Source: Thermostichus sp047461615
Lineage (GTDB): Bacteria > Cyanobacteriota > Cyanobacteriia > Thermostichales > Thermostichaceae
Reading direction: 5' to 3'
Length of the DNA stretch: 64,000 nt
Assembly (NCBI RefSeq): GCF_047461615.1
Contig: NZ_JANSHI010000008.1
Span: forward strand, 1 to 64,000
Shown: positions 51,728 through 61,540 of the stretch, piece after piece
Layout of the letters: every line of letters begins with the position of its first letter
How positions within the stretch are numbered: the first letter of the stretch is position 1
The notes under the pieces: generated by a model
What the model was told of the DNA's origin: nothing
The model's database searches: none
What the model saw: the letters and a program-made list of their open reading frames with translations, nothing else
Made by a program: the position numbers and the translations under genes

Positions 51728-52912
51728 ATGGTGTCTGCTGCTGGCTTGTCCCAACGGGTTGCCCGCCTTTCCCCTTCGGCAACGCTGTCGATCTCGGCCC
51801 TGGCCAAAGCCATGCAGGCAGAGGGTCTGGACGTCTGTATCCTGAGCGCCGGCGAGCCGGACTTTGACACCCCTGAACATATTCGGGCGGCTGCCATTCG
51901 CGCCCTGCAGGAAGGCAAGACCCGCTACGGCCCCACCGCTGGGATCCCCGCCTTGCGCCAGGCGGTAGCCGACAAGCTGCGTCGGGAAAACGGCCTGGAC
52001 TATAGCCCCGAGCAGATCTTGATTAGCAACGGCGGCAAGCAAACCCTGTTTAACCTGGCCATGGTGCTGCTGGATCCAGGGGATGAGGTCATCCTGCCCG
52101 TCCCCTACTGGGTCAGCTATCCCGAAATGGTGGCTCTGGCAGGCGCTCAAGTGGTGCGGGTTCAGACCCAAGAGGCCCAGGGCTTCAAGCTCACTGCCGA
52201 CCAGCTACGTCAGGCCCTCACCCCCCGCAGCAAGTTGCTCATTCTTAACTCGCCAGCCAACCCCACCGGCGCTGTCTATCACCGGCACGAGCTGGAGGCG
52301 CTGGCGGAGGTGATCCTCTCAGTTCCCCATCTCTACGTGGTCTGCGACGAGATCTACGAGAAGCTCGTCTACGGCGAAGCTCGCCACCTCAGCCTGGGAT
52401 CCCTTTCTCCAGAGCTGCTGCCGCGCACTATCCTTAGCAGCGGCTTTGCCAAAGCTTATGCCATGACCGGCTGGCGCATCGGCTACTTGGCAGGGCCAAA
52501 GCCCATCGTCGAGGCGGCCATCAGCCTGCAAAGCCACAGCACCTCCAACGTCTGCACCTTTGCCCAATACGGTGCCCTAGAGGCCCTCACCAGCCCCCTT
52601 TCAGCGCCAGCGGTAGAAAAGATGCGCCAAGAGTTCTGGCGGCGGCGGGATCTGATGCTGGAGGGGATCCGCACCCTGCCAAAGGTAAGCTGTCCGGAGC
52701 CAGAGGGCGCATTTTACATCTTTCTCAACATCAGCCAGACCGGCTTGAGCTCGGTGGAGTTCTGCCAACGGCTGCTCAAAGAGCACCATGTAGCTGCCGT
52801 GCCAGGGGTGGCCTTCGGAGCCGATCACTGTATTCGCCTCTCCTACGCCGCCGACCGCGTCACCCTGGAAAAAGGTCTGGAGCGACTGCACCGCTTTCTC
52901 TCCTCCCTCTAA
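51728..52912 (+). CDS. aspC: Aspartate-type class I aminotransferase
   Basis: 394 aa. Fold-type I pyridoxal-phosphate enzyme. SSGFAKAYAMTGWRIGYL contains the Schiff-base lysine (Lys242); NSPANPTGAVY and YVVCDEIYEKLVY are further cofactor contacts. The subgroup resembles the Ib aspartate / prephenate aminotransferases of cyanobacteria and Thermus, so the substrate range may include arogenate formation. Monocistronic in appearance, 55 bases upstream of prfC. Confidence 0.88.
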   Translation: MVSAAGLSQRVARLSPSATLSISALAKAMQAEGLDVCILSAGEPDFDTPEHIRAAAIRALQEGKTRYGPTAGIPALRQAVADKLRRENGLDYSPEQILISNGGKQTLFNLAMVLLDPGDEVILPVPYWVSYPEMVALAGAQVVRVQTQEAQGFKLTADQLRQALTPRSKLLILNSPANPTGAVYHRHELEALAEVILSVPHLYVVCDEIYEKLVYGEARHLSLGSLSPELLPRTILSSGFAKAYAMTGWRIGYLAGPKPIVEAAISLQSHSTSNVCTFAQYGALEALTSPLSAPAVEKMRQEFWRRRDLMLEGIRTLPKVSCPEPEGAFYIFLNISQTGLSSVEFCQRLLKEHHVAAVPGVAFGADHCIRLSYAADRVTLEKGLERLHRFLSSL

Positions 52913-52967
52913 GGCGGGAAACTGGATGCTGCCAGCGCCCTGGTTGACCTAGAGGAGCTTCTTGACG

Positions 52968-54593
52968 ATGAAGGAAGTAGACCTGGCCAAAGCCATCCAG
53001 CAGCGGCGCACTTTTGCCATCATCTCCCACCCTGATGCTGGAAAGACCACCCTTACGGAAAAGCTGTTGCTGTACGGAGGAGCCATTCAGGAGGCTGGAG
53101 CCGTGAAGGCCCGCCGCGCTCAAAAGCGGGTTACCTCCGACTGGATGGAACTGGAAAGACAGCGGGGTATCTCCATCACCTCGACGGTGCTCCAATTTGA
53201 CTATCGCGACTTTCGCCTCAACCTCCTCGATACCCCTGGCCACCAGGACTTTAGCGAAGACACCTACCGAACCCTGGCGGCAGTGGACAACGCCGTGATG
53301 CTAGAAGATGCCGGCAAAGGGCTAGAACCCCAAACCCGCAAGTTGTTTGAAGTCTGTCAAATGCGGCGGCTGCCGATTTTTACCTTCATCAACAAGATGG
53401 ATCGCCCCAGCCGGGATCCCCTCGAGCTCATGGACGAAATCGAGAGCGAGCTGGGCCTTAAGCCCTATCCTGTTACCTGGCCCATTGGCTCAGGGGAGCG
53501 CTTCACAGCTTTGTTTGACCGACGCACTCACGAGTTTCACTTCTTTGAGCGAGTCTCCGGGGGACGGCTACGAGTCAAAGATACAGTTATTAAACTCGGG
53601 GATCCCCAAGTGGAAGACCTAATCGAAAAAGATCTCTACTACCGATTTAAGGAAGAATTGGAGATCCTGGATGGCCTTATGCCCAGTTTGGATCTCAAAC
53701 AGGTTCATGCTGGGAAACAAACTCCTGTCTTTTTCGGCAGCGCCATGACCAATTTTGGGGTGGAGCTGTTTCTCAATGCGTTTTTGGAGTACTCCCTGCC
53801 GCCAATGCCCCACGAAAGTACGGCTGGGCTGATTTCTCCAGAGTATCCTGAGTTCACAGGCTTTGTCTTTAAGCTGCAGGCCAATATGGATCCCCGCCAC
53901 CGGGATCGCATTGCTTTTGTGCGCATCTGCTCCGGCAAGTTCGAGAAAGACATGGTGGTCAACCATGCCCGCCTCAACCGCCCAATCCGCCTATCCTACC
54001 CCCAGAAATTGTTTGCTCAAGAGCGCATCTCCATTGACGAAGCTTACCCTGGGGATGTGATTGGCCTAAATAACCCTGGCCTCTTTACAATTGGGGATAC
54101 GCTCTACACTGGCCCAAAGCTGCGCTACGCCGGGATCCCAAGCTTTTCCCCGGAGCTTTTTGCCTATCTCAAAAATCCCAACCCCTCCAAATTTAAACAG
54201 TTTCAGAAAGGGGTGTCAGAGCTGCGGGAAGAAGGGGCGGTGCAAATTATGTACTCCCTTGACGAATCCAAACGGGATCCAATCGTGGCCGCGGTGGGCC
54301 AGTTGCAGTTTGAGGTGCTGCAGTACCGCCTGGAACATGAATACAACGTTGAAACCCGCCTGGAGATGCTGCCCTACACGCTGGCTCGCTGGGTAGAAAA
54401 CGGCTGGGAGGCTCTTCGGGATCTTCCCAGTCTGTTTAACACTCTGATTGTCAAGGATGTTCAGGATAGGCCGGTTCTGCTCTTTAAGAATGAATGGACT
54501 CTGCAGCAATTTGTCAGTAGCAATCCCAAGATTAAGCTCAGCAAAATTGCTCCCACTGCCGATCTCAGCCTAGAAGCTAACAGCAGCCCGTAA
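52968..54593 (+). CDS. prfC: Peptide chain release factor 3
   Basis: 541 aa. Translational GTPase that recycles RF1/RF2: P-loop SHPDAGKTTLTEKLL, switch I SDWMELERQRGISIT, DTPGHQDF, NKMD. Full-length with the three RF3 domains. The ATG is ten bases after GAGGAG; a TTG two codons earlier is better spaced (four bases) and could be the true start. Codon use is slightly less GC-rich than neighbours over the middle part, without other signs of transfer. Confidence 0.94.
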   Translation: MKEVDLAKAIQQRRTFAIISHPDAGKTTLTEKLLLYGGAIQEAGAVKARRAQKRVTSDWMELERQRGISITSTVLQFDYRDFRLNLLDTPGHQDFSEDTYRTLAAVDNAVMLEDAGKGLEPQTRKLFEVCQMRRLPIFTFINKMDRPSRDPLELMDEIESELGLKPYPVTWPIGSGERFTALFDRRTHEFHFFERVSGGRLRVKDTVIKLGDPQVEDLIEKDLYYRFKEELEILDGLMPSLDLKQVHAGKQTPVFFGSAMTNFGVELFLNAFLEYSLPPMPHESTAGLISPEYPEFTGFVFKLQANMDPRHRDRIAFVRICSGKFEKDMVVNHARLNRPIRLSYPQKLFAQERISIDEAYPGDVIGLNNPGLFTIGDTLYTGPKLRYAGIPSFSPELFAYLKNPNPSKFKQFQKGVSELREEGAVQIMYSLDESKRDPIVAAVGQLQFEVLQYRLEHEYNVETRLEMLPYTLARWVENGWEALRDLPSLFNTLIVKDVQDRPVLLFKNEWTLQQFVSSNPKIKLSKIAPTADLSLEANSSP

Positions 54594-54599
54594 AGCCCC

Positions 54600-55688
54600 T
54601 CAGAGGACCTCCTCCGGCGCATTCCCCGAAAAGGGTGCTGGTGGCCAGAAAAGCTGCAGCCGGTTGCGTCCTGCCCGTTTGGCTTGGTAGAGGGCCTCAT
54701 CGGCTTGCTGGAGGGCAACCTCTGGCGGCAGGGGGTGATCTTCGCTAATCACGACCCCGCCAATGCTAATGGTTACGGGCAGTCTGCGACGGGGTGAAAC
54801 CTCAACGGGACGGCTGGCGATAGCCTGGCGCAGCGACTCAGCATACCGTTGACAGCGCGAGGGGCTTAGACCAGGGGTAACGCAGACAAATTCCTCCCCG
54901 CCGTAGCGGTAGAGCAGGCTGGAGGGGCGGAGGTGCTGCTGCAGCCGTTCAACAATGGCCTGGAGAACGCAGTCGCCGATGAAGTGGCCGTAGGTGTCGT
55001 TGATCTGCTTGAAGTGATCCACATCCAGCATCAATAGGCAGAGGTAGCGGTAGCGGGCTTTCCCTTGCGGCCCCACCTGCTGCAGCAAACGGGGCAGTGC
55101 CTGGTCAAGGGCGCGGCGGTTCAAGGCTCCAGTCAAGGGATCCGTCAAAGCCAGAGACTCCAACAGCTCGTTGCGGGCTTGCAGTTGGCGGTTGGCCTGA
55201 GCCAAAGCTTGGACAAGCCGCTGTAAACGCAGCCCTGCCTGCACCCGTGCCCGCAGTTCCTCAGGAGCCACCGGCTTAGCGATAAACTCATCTGCCCCCG
55301 CCTCCAACCCCTGAAGGCAATCCTTGAGTTCAGAGCGGGCCGTGAGGAAAATGAAGTAGACAAACTGGCCAGCGGTGGTTCCCTTGAGACGGCGACAGAA
55401 ATCCAGCCCTGACAGCTTGGGCATCACCCAATCGCAGATCACCATATCCGGCCACTGGCTTTCGTCGAGCGCCTGCAGCTGCTCCCAGGCCATCTGGCCA
55501 TCTTCCCAGGTTTCCACCTGGTAGCCACAGGCTTTGAGAACCTCGCCCACGGAGCAGCGAGTCACCGAATTGTCGTCGACGACCCAAAGGCGGGGAACCT
55601 GATCCTTAAGCTGGCTCCACGCCTTCTCCTCCAGGGACTCAGGTACTGGACTAGAAGAATCCCCGCCCCTGTAGTCAGACGGCAGCAT
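54600..55688 (-). CDS. Response regulator with diguanylate cyclase (REC-GGDEF)
   Basis: 362 aa. REC domain (about 30-155): VVDDNSVTR acidic pair, phospho-acceptor Asp86 in ICDWVMPKLSG, Lys in AKPV. A short coiled coil (about 157-180) leads to a GGDEF domain (about 180-345) with the active GGEEF variant in RYGGEEFVCV, so cyclic-di-GMP synthesis is expected. The I-site RxxD is not intact (RPSS in the expected place), so product inhibition through that site is unlikely. No partner kinase is adjacent. Confidence 0.92.
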   Translation of the reverse strand: MLPSDYRGGDSSSPVPESLEEKAWSQLKDQVPRLWVVDDNSVTRCSVGEVLKACGYQVETWEDGQMAWEQLQALDESQWPDMVICDWVMPKLSGLDFCRRLKGTTAGQFVYFIFLTARSELKDCLQGLEAGADEFIAKPVAPEELRARVQAGLRLQRLVQALAQANRQLQARNELLESLALTDPLTGALNRRALDQALPRLLQQVGPQGKARYRYLCLLMLDVDHFKQINDTYGHFIGDCVLQAIVERLQQHLRPSSLLYRYGGEEFVCVTPGLSPSRCQRYAESLRQAIASRPVEVSPRRRLPVTISIGGVVISEDHPLPPEVALQQADEALYQAKRAGRNRLQLFWPPAPFSGNAPEEVL

Positions 55689-55707
55689 GAGGAGAAACCC
55701 CCAAAGT

Positions 55708-56598
55708 CTAGCTACAACTAGAAGTAGGGGTGGCTAAGTAGGTAGAGGCAGGGGGGCCCTCCCCTACCGCCTGCTGCAACGCCTCTACAAATTCCCGCAC
55801 CCGAATGGGGTCAATGAGGGGGAAAAGCTCTGCATGGCCTGTCAGCATACCCCCAGAACGAGCCAGCCGCTTGAGGGAACTGGCCACGATCACTCCATCG
55901 GCGTGCTGGATGAGGGTACCAATGTTCTCAGCGGTGGCCCCTGAGCCAATGAGAAGGGGTACCTGAGGAGCAACTTGGCGGGCTAGCTTGAGATCTTCCA
56001 AAAGAGGCGGCTTGCCGGTCGCCTCGCCGGAGACAATGATGGCATCGGCAAGTCCTCGCTCCACTGTATCCAGGATAGCCGCCTCAAGGCTAATGGGGCC
56101 GAGAGGCTGGGCGTGCTTCACCAGCACATCGGCGAAGATTTTAATGTCTTGGGCCCCCAGCTCGCGGCGGTAGCGCAGCAAGCGGTAGGCATTCCCCTCG
56201 ATGAGGCCCTGGTCGGTCACCATTGCCCCGCAGAGGATGTTGACGCGGATAAACTGCGCTCCCACACAGGCGGCAATGGCTAGAGCGCTACAGCCATCGT
56301 TGCGCAGGACGTTGATCCCGATGGGCAGGGAGACCAACGTCTTAATCCGCTGGACAACTACCGTCATGGCGCTCACCACCGCCGCGTCTACCTGATCCTT
56401 GGCAAAAGGGGCATCGTAGAAGTTCTCGACCAGGATCCCGTGAACGCCCCCTGCAGCCAAGGCCGTGGCGGCCTGTTCCGCTTGGGCAATAACCTGCTCC
56501 AGGTTGCCGCCCCAACGGGGGGAGGTGGGCAGCGGCAACAGATGGACCACTCCGATAACGGGATGGGAAGTTTTGAAAAGGTGTTGCAGCAGGCTCAC
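55708..56598 (-). CDS. btpA: BtpA family photosystem I biogenesis protein
   Basis: 296 aa. GTG start with GGGAG seven bases ahead; the frame runs 55 codons further but that part overlaps pyrD. LFKTSHPVIGVVHLLPLPTSPRWGG is the family N-terminus; VENFYDAPFAK, INVLRNDGCSAL and ADAIIVSGEATGKPP are conserved. The TIM-barrel-like BtpA protein stabilises PSI reaction-centre polypeptides at thylakoids in Synechocystis. It is 22 bases after pyrD and likely cotranscribed. Confidence 0.9.
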   Translation of the reverse strand: MSLLQHLFKTSHPVIGVVHLLPLPTSPRWGGNLEQVIAQAEQAATALAAGGVHGILVENFYDAPFAKDQVDAAVVSAMTVVVQRIKTLVSLPIGINVLRNDGCSALAIAACVGAQFIRVNILCGAMVTDQGLIEGNAYRLLRYRRELGAQDIKIFADVLVKHAQPLGPISLEAAILDTVERGLADAIIVSGEATGKPPLLEDLKLARQVAPQVPLLIGSGATAENIGTLIQHADGVIVASSLKRLARSGGMLTGHAELFPLIDPIRVREFVEALQQAVGEGPPASTYLATPTSSCS

Positions 56599-56620
56599 CG
56601 GCAGGCTCCCTTGGGGATCC

Positions 56621-57721
56621 TTAACCAACAATCTTACGCCCGGATGGGATCGAGCAGGCTCCCTGCCGGCTAGCAGCAAGGCCGCGCAGCAGGCGAGGAA
56701 CCAGGCTTGGCCCTTCATAGATCCAACCGGTATAGACCTGGAGCAAACTGGCGCCGGCAGCAAGCTTCTCCAGGGCGTCGTCTAGGGTAAAGATGCCCCC
56801 CACGCCGATAACGGGCAGCTGTCCCCCCGTGGCCTGGTGGATGTAGCGGATGATCTGGGTGGAGCGCTCTCGCAGCGGGGCGCCGCTGATGCCGCCGGCT
56901 GCTGTTGTCAAAGGCCCTAGACCAGGGAGGAAGCGGGTTTTCAGGTTGTCGCGGCGCAGAGTGGTGTTGGTGGCGATGATCCCAGCCAGGCCGTAGGCTT
57001 GAGCTAGCTCCAGAATGGCGTCAATCTCTGGCCAGTCTAGGTCGGGGGCAATCTTGACCAGAAGAGGCTTCTTGGCTTGGTTTTCCTCTTGGAGAGCGGC
57101 CAGGATGGGCTCCAGGTGCTTGGCAGCCTGCAGGGATCGCAAGCCTGGCGTGTTAGGGGAGCTGACGTTAACCACAAAATAGTCCCCCAGCTCCCGCAGC
57201 ACCCGAAAGCTGGCCAGGTAGTCGGTGGCGGCGGCTTCCAGCGGCGTGGCTTTGCCTTTGCCCAGGTTGACGCCAATGGGGATAAGACGTTGACGCAGCC
57301 GGCGCAGCCGTTCGGCCAAAGCTGCTGCTCCCTGGTTATTGAAGCCCATGCAATTGAGGGCAGCCCGATCCTGGGGCAGCCGAAATAGGCGCGGCTTTGG
57401 ATTGCCCGGCTGGGGCTGGGGAGTGACGGTGCCCACCTCCACAAAGCCAAAGCCCAGGTGGGGCCAGACTCCCAAAGCTACGCCGTCCTTATCCAAGCCT
57501 GCAGCGAGACCCAGGGGATTGGGAAAGCTCAGCCCCCACAGCCGCACCTCCAAGCAGGGATCCCGATAGCAGAAGAGGCGTTCCAAAAGACTCAAGATCC
57601 CCGTGGCCTGGGTAACATCTAGCCACTCCAAGGTGCGTAGGAGCGCCACCTTGAGGGTTTCTGGGTCAGCCCTTAGCCCGGAAAACAGTAGCGGCTGCAG
57701 CAGATCCCGGTACAGATTCAC
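56621..57721 (-). CDS. pyrD: Dihydroorotate dehydrogenase (quinone), class 2
   Basis: 366 aa. Membrane-associated FMN enzyme of pyrimidine synthesis feeding electrons to quinone. The N-terminal helix region (YRDLLQPLLFSGLRADPETL) is the class 2 membrane-binding part; PNPLGLAAGLDKDGVAL, MGFNNQGAAALAERL, VVNVSSPNTPGLR (active-site Ser) and GVGGIFTLDDALEKLAAGA are diagnostic. I chose the GTG seven bases after GAGGGG; a TTG seven codons earlier is possible. Confidence 0.93.
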   Translation of the reverse strand: MNLYRDLLQPLLFSGLRADPETLKVALLRTLEWLDVTQATGILSLLERLFCYRDPCLEVRLWGLSFPNPLGLAAGLDKDGVALGVWPHLGFGFVEVGTVTPQPQPGNPKPRLFRLPQDRAALNCMGFNNQGAAALAERLRRLRQRLIPIGVNLGKGKATPLEAAATDYLASFRVLRELGDYFVVNVSSPNTPGLRSLQAAKHLEPILAALQEENQAKKPLLVKIAPDLDWPEIDAILELAQAYGLAGIIATNTTLRRDNLKTRFLPGLGPLTTAAGGISGAPLRERSTQIIRYIHQATGGQLPVIGVGGIFTLDDALEKLAAGASLLQVYTGWIYEGPSLVPRLLRGLAASRQGACSIPSGRKIVG

Positions 57722-57876
57722 CCCTAAACCCCTCTTTGCCAAGCCATATTACCTGAGCCAGCTCGCTTGCACTCCGCGGTGCAGGGCTGTTGCTAGATTG
57801 GGGTTACAGCTTTGACTCCCCTCCTTCCGCCGGAAAAGGGGATGGGGGCAAAACCAGGATCCCTGAGGCTAGCGCT

Positions 57877-59760
57877 ATGACTATCCCTCTCATCCAAAGC
57901 CCAGAGCTTCTGGAGAGTCGGCTCAAGGAGATCCCGGCTGAGCCTGGTGTCTACCTCATGCGAGATGCCAGCGATCAAATCCTCTATGTGGGCAAATCTA
58001 AGAAGCTGCGCTCCAGGGTGCGATCCTATTTTCGCTGCCTTGGGGATCTCCCCCCTCGCATTCAGCGCATGGTAGCCCAGGTGTGCGAGATCGAGTTTAT
58101 TGTAACTGATAACGAGAGTGAGGCCCTGGCTTTAGAAGACAATCTGATTAAAACCTATCAGCCACCCTACAATGTTCTCCTCAAAGAGGATAAGAAGTAC
58201 CCCTATTTGTGCATTACATGGTCAGAGCCCTACCCTCAGATTTACATTACCCGCCACCGCCGTCTCGACCGAAATCAAGATAAGTACCACGGGCCCTATA
58301 CCGATGTAGGCCTGCTGCGGTACACCCTTGGGCTAGTGAAGCGGATTTTTCCCTTGCGCCAGCGTCCCAAGCCACTTTACAAAGATCGCCCCTGTTTGAA
58401 CTACGACATCGGGCGTTGCCCTGGTGTCTGTCAGGGCTTGATCAGCCCTGAGGAGTATCGCAAGACCGTTGCTCAAGTGGCGATGATCTTCCAGGGGCAG
58501 ACGGACGAGCTCATCCGGGAGTTGAAGGAGAAAATGGCCCAGGCGGCTGAGCAAGAAAATTACGAGGCAGCAGCGCGGTATCGGGATCAAATCCGCGGCC
58601 TAGAACAGTTGGGCGAATCCCAGAAGGTGTCTTTGCCCAACTCGACAGTTAGCCGCGATGCTCTGGCCTTGGCGATGGACGACTCGCGGGCTTGTATTCA
58701 GTTGTTTCAGGTGCGAGCGGGCAAGCTGGTGGGTCGGCTGGGGTTTGTGGCCGAAAACCGGGGCGACGATCCAGCCCTGATTTTGCAGCGGGTTTTGCAG
58801 GAGCATTACCAGTACTGCGATCCGGTGGAAATTCCCTCGGAAATCTTGACGCAGTACGAGCTGCCGGATCGCGATTTTCTCGAGTCTTGGCTAAGCCAAA
58901 AAAAGGGGCGCAAAGTCAGTCTCATTGCCCCCCAGCGGCAAAGTAAAGCCGAGCTGATTGAACTGGTGGAGCGGAACGCCCAGCTGGAGCTAGCCCGCAG
59001 CCAGCGCTTGGCAGACCGGGAGGCAGCAGCCCTGGAGCGCTTGGCAGAAGTTTTGGATCTGCCGTCAGCCCCCCGCCGCCTGGAAGCCTACGATATTTCC
59101 CACATTCAGGGATCCGATGCGGTGGGCAGCCAGGTGGTGTTTATCGACGGCCTGCCAGCCAAGCAGCACTACCGCCGCTACAAGATTCGCAACCCCGAGG
59201 TGCGTCCTGGCCACTCCGACGATTTTGCCAGCCATGCCGAGGTGGCGCGGCGTCGCTTTAGCAAAATGACCCCTGAGGATCAGCCGGACTTGGTGCTCAT
59301 CGACGGGGGCAAAGGGCAACTGGCTGCAGTGATGGCTGTTCTGGCGGAGCTGGGGCTAGATCACCTGCCGGTCATTGCCTTGGCCAAGCGGGAGGAGGAA
59401 ATCTTTCGGCCTGGGGATCCCGAGCCGCTGCGGCTGCCGCCCCAAGATCCAGCTCGCCTGCTATTGCAGCGCCTACGGGATGAGGCCCACCGCTTTGCCC
59501 TTGCCTACCATCGCCAGCAGCGGAAACTGCGCCAACAGGCTTCTGTTTTGGAGGAGATCCCTGGCCTAGGCAAGCAGCGCCAAAAGCTGCTCATGGAGGC
59601 GTTTCGCTCCCTTGCCCGCATTCAAGTGGCCACCGAAGAGCAGTTGGCCCAGGTGCCAGGCATTGGCCCCAAGCTGGCCCGCCAGATTTACCGCTACTTC
59701 CACCCAGACGCCGAAACCGAGTTGCCGGCAACAGTGCAACCCGCCTCTAGCCAAACCTAA
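57877..59760 (+). CDS. uvrC: Excinuclease ABC subunit C
   Basis: 627 aa. N-terminal GIY-YIG nuclease (GVYLMRDASDQILYVGKS), a Cys-containing GRCPGVCQG region, the UvrB-binding UVR motif (about 200-235), an RNase H-like endonuclease half (YDISHIQGSDAVGS, then LVLIDGGKGQL) and C-terminal helix-hairpin-helix pairs (EEIPGLGKQRQ, VPGIGPKLA). It makes both incisions in nucleotide excision repair. The ATG has GAGG eight bases ahead; the frame extends 29 non-conserved codons upstream. Confidence 0.95.
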   Translation: MTIPLIQSPELLESRLKEIPAEPGVYLMRDASDQILYVGKSKKLRSRVRSYFRCLGDLPPRIQRMVAQVCEIEFIVTDNESEALALEDNLIKTYQPPYNVLLKEDKKYPYLCITWSEPYPQIYITRHRRLDRNQDKYHGPYTDVGLLRYTLGLVKRIFPLRQRPKPLYKDRPCLNYDIGRCPGVCQGLISPEEYRKTVAQVAMIFQGQTDELIRELKEKMAQAAEQENYEAAARYRDQIRGLEQLGESQKVSLPNSTVSRDALALAMDDSRACIQLFQVRAGKLVGRLGFVAENRGDDPALILQRVLQEHYQYCDPVEIPSEILTQYELPDRDFLESWLSQKKGRKVSLIAPQRQSKAELIELVERNAQLELARSQRLADREAAALERLAEVLDLPSAPRRLEAYDISHIQGSDAVGSQVVFIDGLPAKQHYRRYKIRNPEVRPGHSDDFASHAEVARRRFSKMTPEDQPDLVLIDGGKGQLAAVMAVLAELGLDHLPVIALAKREEEIFRPGDPEPLRLPPQDPARLLLQRLRDEAHRFALAYHRQQRKLRQQASVLEEIPGLGKQRQKLLMEAFRSLARIQVATEEQLAQVPGIGPKLARQIYRYFHPDAETELPATVQPASSQT

Positions 59761-59813
59761 GTCTGAGCTGGCGTATCATCGTGGAGTCCGCCATTCTCGG
59801 CTAGGGGAGCCAA

Positions 59814-61484
59814 GTGAAGGTAGCGCTGTTGCAACTTAACTATACCGTTGGCGATCTCAGCGGCAATGCCGAGCGCATCCGTGCGGCGGTCGAGGCGGCA
59901 GCAGCCAAGGGGGCAGAGCTGGCGATTACTTCTGAGCTGGCCTTGTTGGGGTACCCGCCCCGGGACCTGCTGCTCTACCCTGCTCTAGTCGAGAGGGCAG
60001 GCCAAGTTTTGCAGCAGTTGGCTGACCGGCTGCGGGATAGCATTCCGGTGGTGGTGGGATCCGTGCAGCCCAACCCCCTGCCGGAGGGGCGGCCTCTCTA
60101 CAACGCCGCGGCCTGGCTAGAGGGGGGGCAGATCCGCCACTGGTTCCAGAAGTCGCTTTTGCCCACCTACGATGTCTTCGACGAAGACCGCTACTTTGAG
60201 CCGGGATCCCAGCCCCAGCCTGTCCAGTACGGCGGCTATCGCCTGGGTTTCACCATCTGTGAAGACATCTGGAACGACCGCGACTTCTGGCAGCACCGCC
60301 GCTACCACCGGGATCCGGTAGACGAGATGGCCCGCTGCGGCGCCGATTTGCTCATCAATCTGTCGGCCTCGCCTTTTAGCCTGGGCAAGCAGAAATTGCG
60401 GGTGGAAATGCTGGGATCCCTGGCCCGCAAGCACGCCCTGCCCATCCTCTATGTCAACCAGGTGGGGGGCAACGACGACCTCATTTTCGACGGGGCCAGT
60501 TGCGCCCTAGACTGCCGGGGCCGGGTGGTGGCCCAAGCCGCTGCCTTTCAGCCGGACTGCCTGATTGTAGATGTGGAGGCGCTGGTTCACCCTCCTGAGG
60601 AAGGCCCGGAAGTTCAGGGATCCCGCTGGCCAACGGAGCCGGAAGCAGAGCTCTACGAGGCGCTGGTCTTAGGCACCCGCGACTACGTCAGCAAATGCGG
60701 CTTTCGCGAGGTGTTGCTGGGCCTGTCGGGGGGGATTGACTCAGCGGTAACTGCCGTCATTGCCGCCGACGCCCTAGGGCCGGGGCGGGTGCTGGGGGTA
60801 CTCATGCCCTCTCCCTATTCCAGCCCGGGCAGCCTGACGGACGCCTACCAACTGGCGCAGAACCTGGGGATCCCTACCCTGAAGCTGCCCATCCAGTCGA
60901 TTATGGAGAGCTACCAGCACCTCCTGGCTGAGCCCTTCGCTGGCCTGCCCTCTGACATCACGGAAGAGAACCTGCAGTCGCGCATTCGCGGCACCTTGCT
61001 CATGGCCCTCTCCAACAAGTTTGGCCGGCTGCTCTTGACCACGGGCAACAAGTCGGAGCTGGCGGTGGGCTACTGCACCATCTACGGGGATATGTCCGGC
61101 GGCCTGGCCGTGATTTCCGATGTGCCCAAAACCTGGGTCTACCGCCTGGCCCGCTGGATCAACCGCCACCAGGAACGGATTCCCCTCCCCATCCTCACCA
61201 AGCCCCCCTCAGCAGAGCTGCGGCCCGGCCAGAAAGATAGCGACAGCCTGCCTCCCTACGACTTGCTGGACGCTATTCTCCAGCGGCACATCGAACAGCA
61301 CCAGTCGGCCGCTGAGCTGGTGGCCCAGGGGTTTGACCCTGACACGGTGCAGCAGGTGCTGTGGCTGGTGCAGAATGCTGAGTTCAAGCGCCACCAGGCT
61401 CCCCCTGGCCTACGGGTTACCGATCGGGCCTTTGGCACCGGCTGGCGCATGCCGATTGCCAAGCGCCAAGAAGGGATCAGCTAA
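59814..61484 (+). CDS. nadE: Glutamine-dependent NAD+ synthetase
   Basis: 556 aa. The N-terminal nitrilase-type glutaminase has the triad Glu41, Lys113 (FQKSLLPTYDVFDE) and Cys149 (ICEDIWN); the C-terminal synthetase has the PP-loop LSGGIDSAVT. It converts deamido-NAD to NAD with ammonia channelled from glutamine. GTG start with GGGGAG four bases ahead. 53 bases after uvrC on the same strand. Confidence 0.95.
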   Translation: MKVALLQLNYTVGDLSGNAERIRAAVEAAAAKGAELAITSELALLGYPPRDLLLYPALVERAGQVLQQLADRLRDSIPVVVGSVQPNPLPEGRPLYNAAAWLEGGQIRHWFQKSLLPTYDVFDEDRYFEPGSQPQPVQYGGYRLGFTICEDIWNDRDFWQHRRYHRDPVDEMARCGADLLINLSASPFSLGKQKLRVEMLGSLARKHALPILYVNQVGGNDDLIFDGASCALDCRGRVVAQAAAFQPDCLIVDVEALVHPPEEGPEVQGSRWPTEPEAELYEALVLGTRDYVSKCGFREVLLGLSGGIDSAVTAVIAADALGPGRVLGVLMPSPYSSPGSLTDAYQLAQNLGIPTLKLPIQSIMESYQHLLAEPFAGLPSDITEENLQSRIRGTLLMALSNKFGRLLLTTGNKSELAVGYCTIYGDMSGGLAVISDVPKTWVYRLARWINRHQERIPLPILTKPPSAELRPGQKDSDSLPPYDLLDAILQRHIEQHQSAAELVAQGFDPDTVQQVLWLVQNAEFKRHQAPPGLRVTDRAFGTGWRMPIAKRQEGIS

Positions 61485-61540
61485 AGAACAAAGAGCCTGC
61501 TCCACGGCAAGCTTGATCTGGTGCTAGGGCCTGAGGGGGA

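Noticed and set aside
56599..56763. N-terminal extension of BtpA starting within pyrD, with a signal-peptide-like stretch
   Set aside because: It overlaps pyrD for nearly its whole length, while the GTG at 56598 has an ideal ribosome site and gives the family N-terminus.
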